From Chalara sp. BL73 (Eukaryota; Ascomycota; Leotiomycetes; Helotiales): a stretch of DNA of 64,000 bases. The notes under the pieces were generated by a model, which was not told the DNA's origin, searched no databases, and saw only the letters and a program-made list of their open reading frames with translations. Positions 23,679-34,907 of the stretch are shown here, piece by piece. Made by a program: the position numbers and the translations under genes. Location: positions 62,001-126,000 of the forward strand of contig CAKJVC010000012.1 in assembly GCA_918026815.1 (NCBI GenBank), in the 5' to 3' direction. Each line of letters starts with the position of its first letter. The stretch's first letter is position 1.

Positions 23679-25730
23679 ATGCTCTCTCAATTGAGGACGC
23701 GGACGAGTGCTTTGGCCTCCAAAAGAACAGCTCAATACATGTAAGATTCCTTTCAAGTGTCATATCTCGCTATCTGCCAGTCATAGGAGGAGCTGATGTC
23801 CCTTACACCCTGATCCTTCAAAGCATTTTCTGCAACGATACTGGAGAAATTTTGATCATGAGTCCTCTATCCATTGTTTAGGTTGATGCTCAAATAGCTC
23901 ACCGTCGATTCTTTTAACCCTACAAAACTTGATACTAGCACATAGCTAACAACTCACAGTCGTTCTTTATCCTCTACCTCCTCATACCGCTCAGATGACG
24001 AGCCAAAGCTCAACAAGATCTCACAGACCATCACACAACCAAAATCACAAGGAGCCTCCCAGGCTATGTTATATGCCACAGGCATGACAGAAGAAGGGCG
24101 GAATAAAGCGCAGGTTGGAATCTCTTCAGTATGGTACACCGGGAACCCATGTAATATGCATTTACTGGACCTCAACAACCGCGTGAAGAAAGGCGTAGAG
24201 CAAGCTGGTCTTATTGGATATCAGTTTAACACCGTTGGAGTTTCTGACGGAATGTCAATGGGCACAAAAGGCATGCGGTACTCTCTCCAGTCGAGAGACT
24301 TGATCGCGGATAGCATTGAGACTGTTATGGGTGGTCAATGGTATGATGCAAATATCTCGATCCCAGGTTGTGACAAGAACATGCCGGGAGTCATGATGGC
24401 AATTGGTCGTGTAAATCGACCTGCTCTTATGGTTTATGGTGGAAGTATTGCACCGGGATGTGCTACGACTCAGAATAATGCAGATATTGATATTGTGTCT
24501 GCTTTCCAAGCATACGGCCAATTCATCACAGGCGAGATTACTGAAGACGAGCGATTCGACATTATCAGGCATGCTTGCCCTGGTGGTGGAGCTTGCGGTG
24601 GTATGTACACGGCAAATACTATGGCGACTGCAATTGAAGTCATTGGAATGACCTTGCCTGGATCATCCTCGAATCCTGCCGAATCTAAGGCCAAGCACCT
24701 GGAGTGTCTTGCAGCTGGTGGAGCTATCAAAAACCTCTTAAAGGAGGATATCAGGCCTAGAGATATCATGACCCGACAAGCTTTTGAGAATGCCATGATT
24801 CTTGTTAACATCACCGGAGGATCAACAAATGCTGTCCTCCATCTCATTGCCATGGCTGACGCCGTGGGCATTAAGCTCACCATCGACGATTTCCAGGCAG
24901 TGTCTGACCGCATTCCCTTCCTTGCTGATCTCAAACCATCTGGCAAATATGTCATGGCTGATCTTTTCAAGATTGGCGGCACTCCATCTCTCCTCAAATT
25001 TCTGCTGAAGGAAGGCATCATCGATGGAAGTGGCATGACTGTAACGGGTCAAACTCTCGCCAAGAACCTCGAAAGTGTCCCGGATTTCCCGTCTGACCAG
25101 ACCGTCATTCGACCCTTCTCGAATCCTATCAAGAAGACGGGCCATATCCAAATTCTCAGAGGGTCCCTCGCACCAGGTGGATCTGTAGGAAAGATCACTG
25201 GGAAGGAGGGCCTACGATTCGAGGGAACAGCCAAGTGCTACGATGCTGAGGATCTCTTCATCGAGGCTCTTGAGCGTGGGGACATCAAGAAGGGCGAGAA
25301 GACAGTTGTCGTTATCAGATATGAAGGACCCAAGGGTGGACCTGGAATGCCAGAAATGCTCAAGCCCAGCTCGGCTATTATGGGTGCAGGTCTAGGACAA
25401 GATGTTGCCTTGATTACCGATGGTCGATTCTCCGGAGGAAGCCACGGCTTCTTGATTGGTCACATCGTGCCTGAAGCGCAGGAAGGCGGTCCGATCGGAT
25501 TAGTGAGAGATGGTGACAAGATTGTTATTGATGCGGAGAACAGAGTGTTGGATTTGTTGGTTGAGGAAGAAGAGCTTGTGAAGCGGAGAAAGGAGTTCGT
25601 GCCAAAAGAGTGGAAATACAAGAAAGGCACATTGGCAAAATATGCCAGGCAAGTGAGTGATGCTAGTCACGGGTGTATCACGGATGGCGAGTTGATTCCA
25701 GGCGGAATGGAGTTCGATGCTGTATTGTAA
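23679..25730 (+). CDS. ILV3: Dihydroxy-acid dehydratase, mitochondrial
   Basis: Converts 2,3-dihydroxy-isovalerate and -methylvalerate to the 2-oxo acids of valine and isoleucine synthesis; Fe-S enzyme of the mitochondrial matrix. The model is join(23679..23740,23960..25730), 610 aa. Residues 1-35 form an Arg/Ser-rich mitochondrial presequence ([19 protein letters not shown]). The core has [15 protein letters not shown] with the cluster Cys at 158, [18 protein letters not shown], and the C-terminal [22 protein letters not shown] conserved [12 protein letters not shown] element precedes the stop. The single intron (219 bp) splits the presequence and is much longer than its neighbours' introns; its GTAAGA donor and GCTAAC branch are clear. 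Confidence 0.96.
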
Positions 25731-26947
25731 CATTTGGGATAATAAAAGCTAGGTTATGATAGTTCTGCCATACTTCTGAAAGAAAAACATACTGCATGCA
25801 AAAGGGCAAAGGATCTTAGCGCATTAACCACAATATCTAAATATCTCAATTCAAATTGTACAAATTATGGGGCGTCCCTGCCTGATCTTCTATTTCCCGA
25901 AGCTAGTTCGCTTGACCGTTTTATAGTTTCTCGGCACGGCTTCCCATCTGGAAGATATGCAGCCTTGGGGCCAACCTTCTCCCTCTCCTGTATCTCGATC
26001 TGTTGTATAACACTTTTATTACCCCACATCAGAGCCATCTCTCTTCTTAGCCATTGTCCAGATTTTAAATTTCAAGTATTTATTTTGATGCATTGTATCT
26101 TTGCAGCGAGCCGGCTAGTATCCGAAACGACTATTCCTCAACCTCTACCTCCACCGGCAATTGTTTTGAAAAGCATATATACTCTCCCAACAGATAGGGG
26201 CAAGAAAGATGCGACATAAGAAAATGGGACATGAATTTAGGGGCTGCGGTTTACTCGAGAGATCTGGGACTCACGCCCGAACAAAGAGTTTGGGGACACT
26301 TAGCATTTTTACCAGTTTTGGAACCCATTAGAAGCCGGATTTATTACTCACGCGGACGATATTACACCATATACTTCGTGGGTCCTTGTCTGAAAGAAGA
26401 GGTTGGAATAGTACCAATCAATATTAGAAAGCATTCTAGGATAATGAATCGCTTTACGTTAAAAGCCAAGATATAGACCCCTATTCATAATCCTAAAAAG
26501 GAGATTCCGCTAAGCTTAAGCGAGCTACAAGACGCCTTCCTTTTTCACAAAGCTTTGTAATATACTGAGAGATCAGTAAGGAAATTATCTACAGCACTAA
26601 TATAAGTAATTGCGCTGATTTATTATAGGTCATAGTTATATGAGCCCTTGCACTCATTTTGAATTCTCTATAAGATAATTGGCTTGTTAAGGCAGGAGCC
26701 TGGGCCATCTATAAAGTCAAAGTTAGCCCAACTTAGAGGCGGGCTATTTCATCGGCCGGTAATCGACATAGCGATAAGTGCATATGTTACTATTACCATA
26801 TGCAGCTTGAGCTAAAATAGCACATGCTATGAAATACAATCTGAATGCTCAAGTACTTCTATAACAGCATGGCTCCTCTGCTTACCTCGACACCGAACCC
26901 TTTTATCATATCCCGTCTACCAAATCCACCCATCCACTAACACCACC
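25731..26947. other. AT-rich intergenic region, possibly a decayed (RIP-like) stretch
   Basis: About 1.2 kb. From about 26400 to 26880 the sequence becomes rich in TA/AT steps with frequent TAG/TAA stops in all frames, unlike the GC-rich gene that follows. This resembles old repeat-induced point mutation, but I recognise no element and cannot compute RIP indices here. Confidence 0.35.
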
Positions 26948-27904
26948 ATGACCAAAGCCCTAGCAGTGTTCGGCGCAACAGGCCACCAGGGCGGCTCCCT
27001 CATCGATTACATCCTCACATCCCCAGAGCTATCCGAGCAATACACCCTCCGCGCCATAACCCGCACACCAGAGTCAGTCGCCGCAATATCCCTCCAAAAA
27101 CAAGGGGTCAAAGTCGTCTTCGGCGACGCAGATATCCCGGACTCCCTAGCCCGAGCCTTAGAAGGCGCAAGCACCGTCTTCTTGCTCACGTCCTCCAGCT
27201 GGGACGCCACGAGCCGCTCCCGAGAAATCGCCCAGGGCCGCGCCATAGCAGACGCCTCCGTTGCCGCGGGTGCCTCATATCTCATCTTCAGCACGCTCCC
27301 GAACGTCTCCGAGATCTCGGGCGGAAGATACAGGAACGTAGATCATTTCGATGCCAAAGCGGAGGTGGAGAAGTACATCCGCACCCTGCCCATCGAATCC
27401 TCACTCTTCCAGCCCGCAGCCTTCATGCAGAATTTCGCTGCGGGCGGCGGTCTGCATCCGCAGCCAGCGGGTGATGGGACGTTCGCTATTCGCTCCCCGG
27501 CGTCTCCATCAACACTTATCCCGCTCTTTGACCCCGTCTCTTCTAGCGGTTTCTTCATAGCCAAGATCCTCGCTGATCCCGAGGGCTATGAGGGCAGGAC
27601 TCTTTCTGCGGCCGTAGAGATCTTGAGCCTGGAGCAGATTGCAGAGGTTATTGCGAGGAAGAGCGGGAAGAAGGTGGCGTATCACAAAGTTGAGGAGGGG
27701 CCATATAGGCGGGAGATGACAGCGTGGGGCATGAGTAACCATGCGATAGATACGGCGACCGAGATGTTGTTGTATTATGAGACATTCGGATATTATGGCC
27801 CTGGCACTGAGAAAGCGGCTGAGGTGGCGAGGCAGTTGGTAGGTGATGGGAGTTGTGTGTTGGGGTTTGAGGGTTGGTTGGAGAGGAATCCTGTTGTAGC
27901 TTAG
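26948..27904 (+). CDS. NmrA-like NAD(P)-binding protein (atypical short-chain dehydrogenase)
   Basis: HSCARG/NmrA family: a Rossmann fold that senses NAD(P) or acts as an oxidoreductase; exact role unknown. Single exon, 318 aa, full length for the family. The N-terminal dinucleotide motif is VFGATGHQGGSL (GxxGxxG, residues about 8-16), followed by LRAITR with the Arg typical of NADP binding, and GDADIPDSLARALEGASTVFLLT. The YxxxK of classical SDRs is replaced by NVDHFDAKAEVEKY, as usual in NmrA proteins, then the QPAAFMQNF motif. Third-codon positions are strongly C/G-rich, in contrast to the AT-rich flanks on both sides and to the intron-containing neighbours. It could be a retained or acquired gene in an otherwise decayed interval. 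Confidence 0.88.
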   Translation: MTKALAVFGATGHQGGSLIDYILTSPELSEQYTLRAITRTPESVAAISLQKQGVKVVFGDADIPDSLARALEGASTVFLLTSSSWDATSRSREIAQGRAIADASVAAGASYLIFSTLPNVSEISGGRYRNVDHFDAKAEVEKYIRTLPIESSLFQPAAFMQNFAAGGGLHPQPAGDGTFAIRSPASPSTLIPLFDPVSSSGFFIAKILADPEGYEGRTLSAAVEILSLEQIAEVIARKSGKKVAYHKVEEGPYRREMTAWGMSNHAIDTATEMLLYYETFGYYGPGTEKAAEVARQLVGDGSCVLGFEGWLERNPVVA

Positions 27905-28698
27905 GAGCTATGAAGGGTTAGAAGGCGTGGAAGTGGTGAGATATTGCGCGTTTTACATAGTAGAATAACAATTCGCCCTTACATGCTCCATATAGCAATC
28001 TATCCAGCGGTTTAAACGAAAGTCTAGTGTATAGGCCCGCTACGTTAACATGAATACATCAGTTTAAGTTTAATTGACTCTATCAGATAATGCGTACTTC
28101 AAAAAGCAGAGACTTGGTGTGAAGATTTTAGTACATAACTGTTTTCATTTTCCTTACCCAAGAATAAGCTTGCGTAAGATATTAAATTAGTAGGCTTATG
28201 CCCTAGACTTTATAGTACTACCGACCACTACACATTCACGCGGACATCTCCAGAATGAGTCAAGTAGCAGCACATATGCACATCAATAAATCTATCATTT
28301 GATACTGCAATAGACCGTTACCATCCAAGCGCGGCACATCATCCAGTGCCAAATCTCTTTTATCATATCTGTTTGAAACATATCTCGCAAACAAAGCTTC
28401 TTCCGTGCCTGGGACCTTTAAGTAAAGTCCCAGACTCACGCATGGCCATCCCGTGTCCTGCAACCAAGATGTATACACGAACATGGGAATTTTGAGCAAA
28501 GATAACATGAAGAGGCCCCCTCACAGTTCACCTCACAGAGGATTGCTGGTTCCGTAATCGTAGAATGTGAACCACAAAACTCCTTTTTGCCCAAACACCC
28601 AAACGAGATCCAAGAGTTACAACTAGCCATATGTTCATCACCCTTCACCCTTCATTTGAAAGATTGGTTATCTCTATAGCACGTTAGTGGGTAAATTA
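27905..28698. other. AT-rich region between the NmrA-like and Pumilio genes
   Basis: About 800 bp; the part at 27950-28230 is clearly AT-rich. No gene supported. It probably contains the 3' flanks of both convergent genes. Confidence 0.4.
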
Positions 28699-31600
28699 TC
28701 ATATTCTGAGGCCACTAACCCGTCCACGTCGCGAACCATTGACCGGTTGCTCCTGTTGCATAAACCCGCCACCAACACCCATACCTGGCAGCTGCCCAAC
28801 TGCTCCCATACCGTTCATACCATAGCCATATGCACCCATACCAAATCCAGGAGGAGCAAAGCCTTGGCCGATCAGTGGCGCTGGGCTGATGTTCTGCTGA
28901 GGCGGCTGAACTGGATTGTTTCTATAATGATCCGCCGCCGGGCTAGGGTTGCTGTAGCCTCCAAATCCGGACTGCATGTTGGGATAAAAGTTATTGATGG
29001 AAGGACCAGCAGCGCGAGCTAGTAGCTGCTGCTGGTACTGCAATTGCTGCATATTGATAGGTGCGATTGGGTTCTGAGCAAACATGGGATTCGTTAAACC
29101 AAAAGCAGGGTTTTGTCCAAATGTAGCTAGATTTGAATCCATGCTCTCGGTTCGTTGCATGCCTAAACCCATCTCAAACCCTGGCTGAGCCATTGGGTAA
29201 GAGAATTGATTTCCATATTGAGGTGGTGGTAGCTGGCCATTGGCTTGGCTATGTTGAGAGCCAGGTCTTGGTCGTTCAGCGGAGGCGTGCTCACGACTCG
29301 GTCCAGTGCTTCCAGTACGGGTGGAGAGTCCCACCTCATCCATGAGGCGCTTGTAACCTTGTGCTGGTTGAGCCTTTAGTTTCAAAAGAACATTCCGGAT
29401 GTTTTCCACAACTTGAGGGCGAATATTCTCATCAAAGAATGGAGTTGTTAGGACCTTGAAGATGAGCGTGGCTCCGCAGGCGTGATCTGAGAGGATAGCC
29501 TCAAGAGTCTCATCATTAGGCGAGAAAAACAGAGCCTTAAGTATGACATCCCGGGCATCGGCCTCAAGCTTTTGGTTAATGACCTTAAGCACAGTGAGAT
29601 AGGCTACTTTGTGTGTGCAGAGGTGAACCAAATGTGGCACGAGCTGAGGAGCAAGGACAGTACGACGATTAGGGAAAGTACATGTATCGAGGAACCAAGT
29701 AAGAAGCAATGCCCCGTTTGTGTTGGTAGCCAATTGTACACTGTGAAGCGCGATGGCTGCTGCAAGCATTCTTTGTTGTTCTTTCGTAGAATGGTGGCTT
29801 TCCAAACAAGCTCGCATAGCTCTGGCTCCGAAGCGACCCTGGGCAATCTCCCACATCTGGCTGAGCATTGTTTCGAAGATGAAGTCATTGAATCCTGCTC
29901 CAAATTTCAAGCAGCATTGCAGAACGTAGTTTCCATACTGATCCAAGAAAAGTGGAACTGTATAAGGATGAAGGTTCGACACAATCATATTCAGCTGCTG
30001 AGGAGACTTGCAAACGTCAATAATCTTTTGCGCAGCCCAGGTACCATTCTTGTGAACACCAATCTCAGCCATATGAGGAGTGATCTCTGCCAACATTGCG
30101 TCCCTCATCTCGTCTGAGCAATGCTCGAATAGCTTCTGGACAACTGTGTTACCAAGGTAGTCTGAGGAGAGCTCCGCAATTTCAGGCAACATATCCATAG
30201 CGATCCTTTCAATCTCATCCTGAGACCAAGTTCCATTGTCGATGCGTTTTCTGATGTCTCGAAGCTTGGGTGCATCATGGATTCTATTATGGGTAGGTTC
30301 CTGAATCGGCGGGATCTCGGGTTGGAATTGATCATATACAATGGCCTTTTGAAGACTACGTGTGATCTTATCTTTGTCCGATTCTGAAGCACCAAATTCT
30401 CCCACGATGTCTAGAATTTTAGATTTCATGTCTGCGAGCGTTGCCACTTTTAGTGAGGCGCTTCCAGGTCTTGAGATTATGCCTGGGGTTGCAGCACCGA
30501 CAGTAAGGCCATTTGTACCGTTTTCGGCCCCCTTTGAGAATGGGTCAGGGCTTGGAGAAGGAAACTGACCATCTGGACCCGGTGACACTGATGGAGAGGG
30601 AGGTTTTGCGTAGTTGATACGAACCGGCCCAGCTCCAGGGAATATTTCCTTCCCATTCATAACAGTCTTCGCTGAGATAGCGCTGTCTAGACGCTCGAAG
30701 TTGACGAATCCACAGTTCTTATGGGTTAAGACTCGAGCTGAGATGATTGGTCCATGAGACTTGAACATCTCCGTGAGTGTCGAGACAGTTGTTGATGATG
30801 GAATACTACCAAGCCAAAGTGCTCTTGTAGGGCCCTCCAGGTTGTCATCCGGACCCAAATGATTGTCATTCCTGCTATTCGAGCGGCCCAAAGTCATTGC
30901 TGCCATTGCGTCCGGAATATTCTCGTATTCAGGCGATTCTGTCATCCCCATGTCCGATATATTTATGCTGTTGTCGAGACGAGATGCAGTAGGATAATAG
31001 TTTCGTAGCAATCGCGTGGTTGGTGATTCTAGCACACCGGTAGTCCTTGCTCTGGGTCGATTTGATGATGCTTGATTCGCAAAAGCTTGCACTGCAAGAT
31101 TGTGCTGTTGAATGGCAGCGTTGGTCGCAGCCAACTGAAGTTGTAGCTGGGCTTGTTGTGCTTCATATGGGGTCATCTGGCCACTAGCCGTCCCATACTC
31201 TTCATCGTCCTCCTCTTGCGCATATTTCTCTTTGGCATTTACCGAGTATGATCGGAATCGATTAGCCTGCTTTTGCAGATCCGCCATGTTTGCTAAGAAC
31301 GGGTTAGAAACTAATTGTGCCCTTGGTGGCTGTGGCGTATCAGCAAGTCCAAGGTAGTCCAAGGTTCGCATCTGCATATCGTTTTCCCCATTCTCTTTAG
31401 AGAAAGAAGATTGAGCTGGCGAGCTTGGCCCATTTGATGGCTGGCTGGCAATGCTCGCAAGAGTTGATGTCCGTTCCCGTCCCGAAGCCCAGTTTGTTGA
31501 GAAAACTGATGGGCCGAATGGTCCACTTGGTTGTGAAAACTGGCTTCTCTGTGGCATGGAGCCCGCCCGGAGTCGCGATAGATCTCCAATCTGACTAAGA

Positions 31601-32220
31601 TTCGGGGAGGGGCTCTTGAATGGACTAGGAGATGGTGTTGGCCGCGAGGTTTTGGAAACAAGTGCTGGCAGTGGACTAAGACCAAGTCCGCCTAGGGCAT
31701 TGCCACCTGGTGAAAACCGAGATGGTACGGTGCCAGCTCTTGCACGGCGTGTTTGTGGCAGGCTCTCGGGAGGAGGCAACTGCGAAAATTCAGGAAAACC
31801 ATCGGTCGGCGATTCTGGAATGTTTTCGCGGAGAGGAGTTGAGCCGCCGCTGGTAGGGGGCCCCCAGACACCAACTGGCAGACCTTCTTGTGCTTGTATT
31901 TCACGGGCCCTTGATTTACCATTGTTAGCTTAGTGCAACAAAGCGAGGACACTTTGTACATACCTCTTGGAGTATATTCTGCTGGCACTGCCCAACGGTT
32001 CATGCGATGGAGAGCCAGCCCCCGATCGTGTATTTCCAGCCATTTTGTTAGCAGAATTGAATGCTCCTGAAATTCCGAATGGCGATCGTAGAGAGTTGCC
32101 GCTAGATGCCTCTGTGGGTGATGTGTTTGCTGTCGAAGATCCTGATCGAGGAGGGTTCACAGCAGTCTGTGGCGTTGGCAAGTAGCCTAATGTGAGATGA
32201 TCAGATCTTGTAGATGACAT
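28699..32220 (-). CDS. JSN1/PUF1-like: RRM plus Pumilio-homology RNA-binding protein, Jsn1/Puf2 type
   Basis: Binds mRNA 3' UTRs. Yeast Jsn1/Puf1 and Puf2 bind messages for membrane-associated and mitochondrial proteins. The model is complement(join(28699..31909,31964..32220)), 1155 aa. The N-terminal ~440 residues are Ser/Pro/Gln-rich and low complexity. An RRM lies at about 445-520 (RALWLGSIPSSTTVSTL, then CGFVNF as RNP1-like). The PUF repeats span about 650-950, with repeat cores LGNTVVQKLFEHC, NGTWAAQKIIDVC, YGNYVLQCCLKFG and FGARAMRACLESH. The C-terminus is Gln/Gly/Met-rich (MGAYGYGMNGMG). An in-frame TAA lies just upstream of the ATG, supporting this start. The 54-bp intron is unambiguous. 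The upstream leader region is long. Confidence 0.93.
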
Positions 32221-34907
32221 TATATATTATCCGTCCACCAAAATCTCTCCTAACTCTGAGAGATGGTAGGAGATTAATGTTGAAAATACAGCTCCTTGGA
32301 CCCTTATCCAGCCACCAATTGTAATATAGATGACTATATAGACTCGATGTCAAAGGACAATGTCTATGCTGGCGAGCCTCACTGTTAGAGACGCCGGCTG
32401 CTGAGGCTTCGAATTGCCTTGTTGTGACTTGGAAGGATTGTGTGGCAGATTCGAGGAATAATTGATGAATGCTGATCTATTAAAATAGGCAGAGCCCTGC
32501 ACCGATGAATGGACTGCCGGTGTCAGAGATGATAGAAGATCTGTATTGAAGGAGGGTTGATATGCCGAATGGGTCGGTCGTCCGTGAAGCACAGGAGTCG
32601 GATTTGTGCTTGGATTAGGCTTTTTTTTTCAAGTAAGGGAAAAGTCCGATGTTCTGCTCAATATACAGGCGTCATTAATGTAACAGAAGACGACAATGGA
32701 GATGGCGACGTGATGGCAAGGAGATGGGAGAAAGGAGGATAAGGAGAAGTGAGATGGGAAGGGTTGGGGTTGATGGTGGTGGTAAGGAGGTTGATGTTGC
32801 GTGGATGAGCGTTCTGATGATGTGGTTCGGTAGTGCGCTACGTTTCAAAGAAGCCCCCTGGCAGCTTAATGGGGTGCTGCTTAACGGCGCCAATTGATGG
32901 TCTTGTCCTTCCCAGGAATCTCTTTAACTTTCCACGCACGGCTAAATCCAGGTACGGGTACAGGGACAGAGAACCGGAACAGGACCGATATAATATGATA
33001 TGATACGATCAAAGGGGACTGACTCTATGATGTGGTTGAATATGGTGATGGGGATAGCGGATGAAATTTGGTGCTCTTTCTCTAGCTTTGAAAAGTGAGA
33101 ATACAATAATAACAATAACGAGCAATACGTTGCAATAATAAGGGTCAACTGATCCACGAATGGCTGTGGGCTTTAGGGTTTAGATATGCCATCTATCCAT
33201 AGACCGGCCACTGCAGCGCCGCGTAGCAGAGAAGTCAACAGAGCGAGGCGTATTAGTGGCTGTTGTCCGGAAAGACTCTGTTCAGCCATGACTGACCAAA
33301 GCAAAGAGCACTTCCCAAGGTCGAGTTCTATTCTTGAAGGCAGACCAGGGGGGCGGTCTACTGCACAGCATACAACAAACCCGGGGGCCCAAAATCTACG
33401 AAGCCCCAATGGCACAGCGAGCCTTAGGATAATTGAGCAATTGCTAAGGGCAAAAGGGGGGCAGAAGGCTGATCCTTCTCAAAGGTGACCTGTTCAGTAT
33501 TTCATAATCCGCACAGCGTGCCTTCGTGAAAGGCTGGACACCCACGAGTCAGCGAATGGTTGTCTTCATCACAGCCCCTCTGAATGTACAGAATGAGGTG
33601 ATGATGACTTGAGCATGGTAATAATATCACAGGCTGCGCCCGCCGCTAATGCTTTCGCCGGGTACGTCGTTCATCCTTTAAACTTACTTGCCCCATATCT
33701 CAAGAGCACACCTCGCCTCCTACAGTAAGTATCACGGTACATGTGGGCAGGATCCGTCGAGATTATGTGAGTGAACGGCGTGCCAGTTTGAGGTCCTTTG
33801 ATAAGTTGCTTTGCCTCTCCCTCGCTTCGACTTGGTGGTGATCGAACTTTTGATGCAGAGCCAGGCTTCGGCCAAGGCACTCTGGGACACCAACTGGACA
33901 GAGTTCTTTGGCCTCTAGGTAGCCAAAACCTTCCCAAAGGCCCAAGCTAAACAGAAAATGAAATTATACTGCATGCCTAGAAGGTGAATCAACGTGTTTG
34001 CGATTGATGGACGGTGGGTGTCACTGTTGATCAAAAGCATGCATAGGCACAGCGTGCATTTCCCCCCTTGGCCTTCTGGCTCCTGGTTGCAACACTGGTG
34101 ATCGTGGATCTGAAACCTTAGCGGGTGCATTGTGACAGGCAAGTTGAGCCGTTCACTGCTTTGATTCGAGATTCAAGACGACAGGGGCGCCACGAGAACG
34201 GCAACTACTAGACATGGAGAAAAGCGAGTGGTCGGGCAGTTAAGAGCGGATTCCGGGAGAGCAGCGAGGCTCGAAAGAGGCTCAATTACCATTTCACGCA
34301 AAAGTTGCGACTGCGGAGAGATTGGGGTGGGTTGCCCAGAGCAGGTTTTTCGTAAGAAGGTTATTCTTGAGACCTTGATTCTCCCAGCCTCTTTTCAAGT
34401 TTCAACTCCACGTTTCTATTTTAAGGTAAGACGACTTTTGGGAATATGATGCGATCACATGACCTGGATCAGAGTTGGCATGGTGCTTGAACTTCTCTCA
34501 GTGGGAAGAGCGTGGCTCTGTTCGAGGAGGTTGAACATATCAGAGGGCATGAGGAGCAGAGCAGACGAAGGAATGGCGCGTGGGCAGGCAATGACTTGGC
34601 TCTGTCTTCTTTTCTCAATGGATATTCAAATGTTTTGGGCTCTGCACACGCTTTCCAGCGCTAGAACGTTGTTCCTGAGATGACTAATCAGAATCCCGCT
34701 TTTCGGAAGCGATCCACGCAATTTATCCCAAAGCCAAAGCCAGAGCCCCTGCTCTTATTGACCTCTTCACTTACAACCTATCGGATCATCTCTTACAAAT
34801 CCTCCAAATTGGGGATGAACTCTGGAGTTGCGTATACCAGAAATAGTCTGACCATCCCTTAGTTCAGACCTCCATTCAGCGAGGCAGGGGTCCTCAGCAA
34901 CCTCAAT
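32221..34907. other. Long divergent intergenic region between the Pumilio gene and VPS72
   Basis: About 2.7 kb. An open, Ser/Pro/Gln-rich frame of about 80 codons on the minus strand (about 32350-32610) reads like protein but has no ATG and is closed by a TGA, so it may be leader sequence. The rest contains only short frames. Poly-A/T tracts lie near 32619-32627. Confidence 0.4.

Noticed and set aside
25731..26947. Possible transposon relic in the AT-rich region
   Set aside because: No terminal repeats, target duplication or transposase/reverse-transcriptase motif is visible; only base composition suggests decay.
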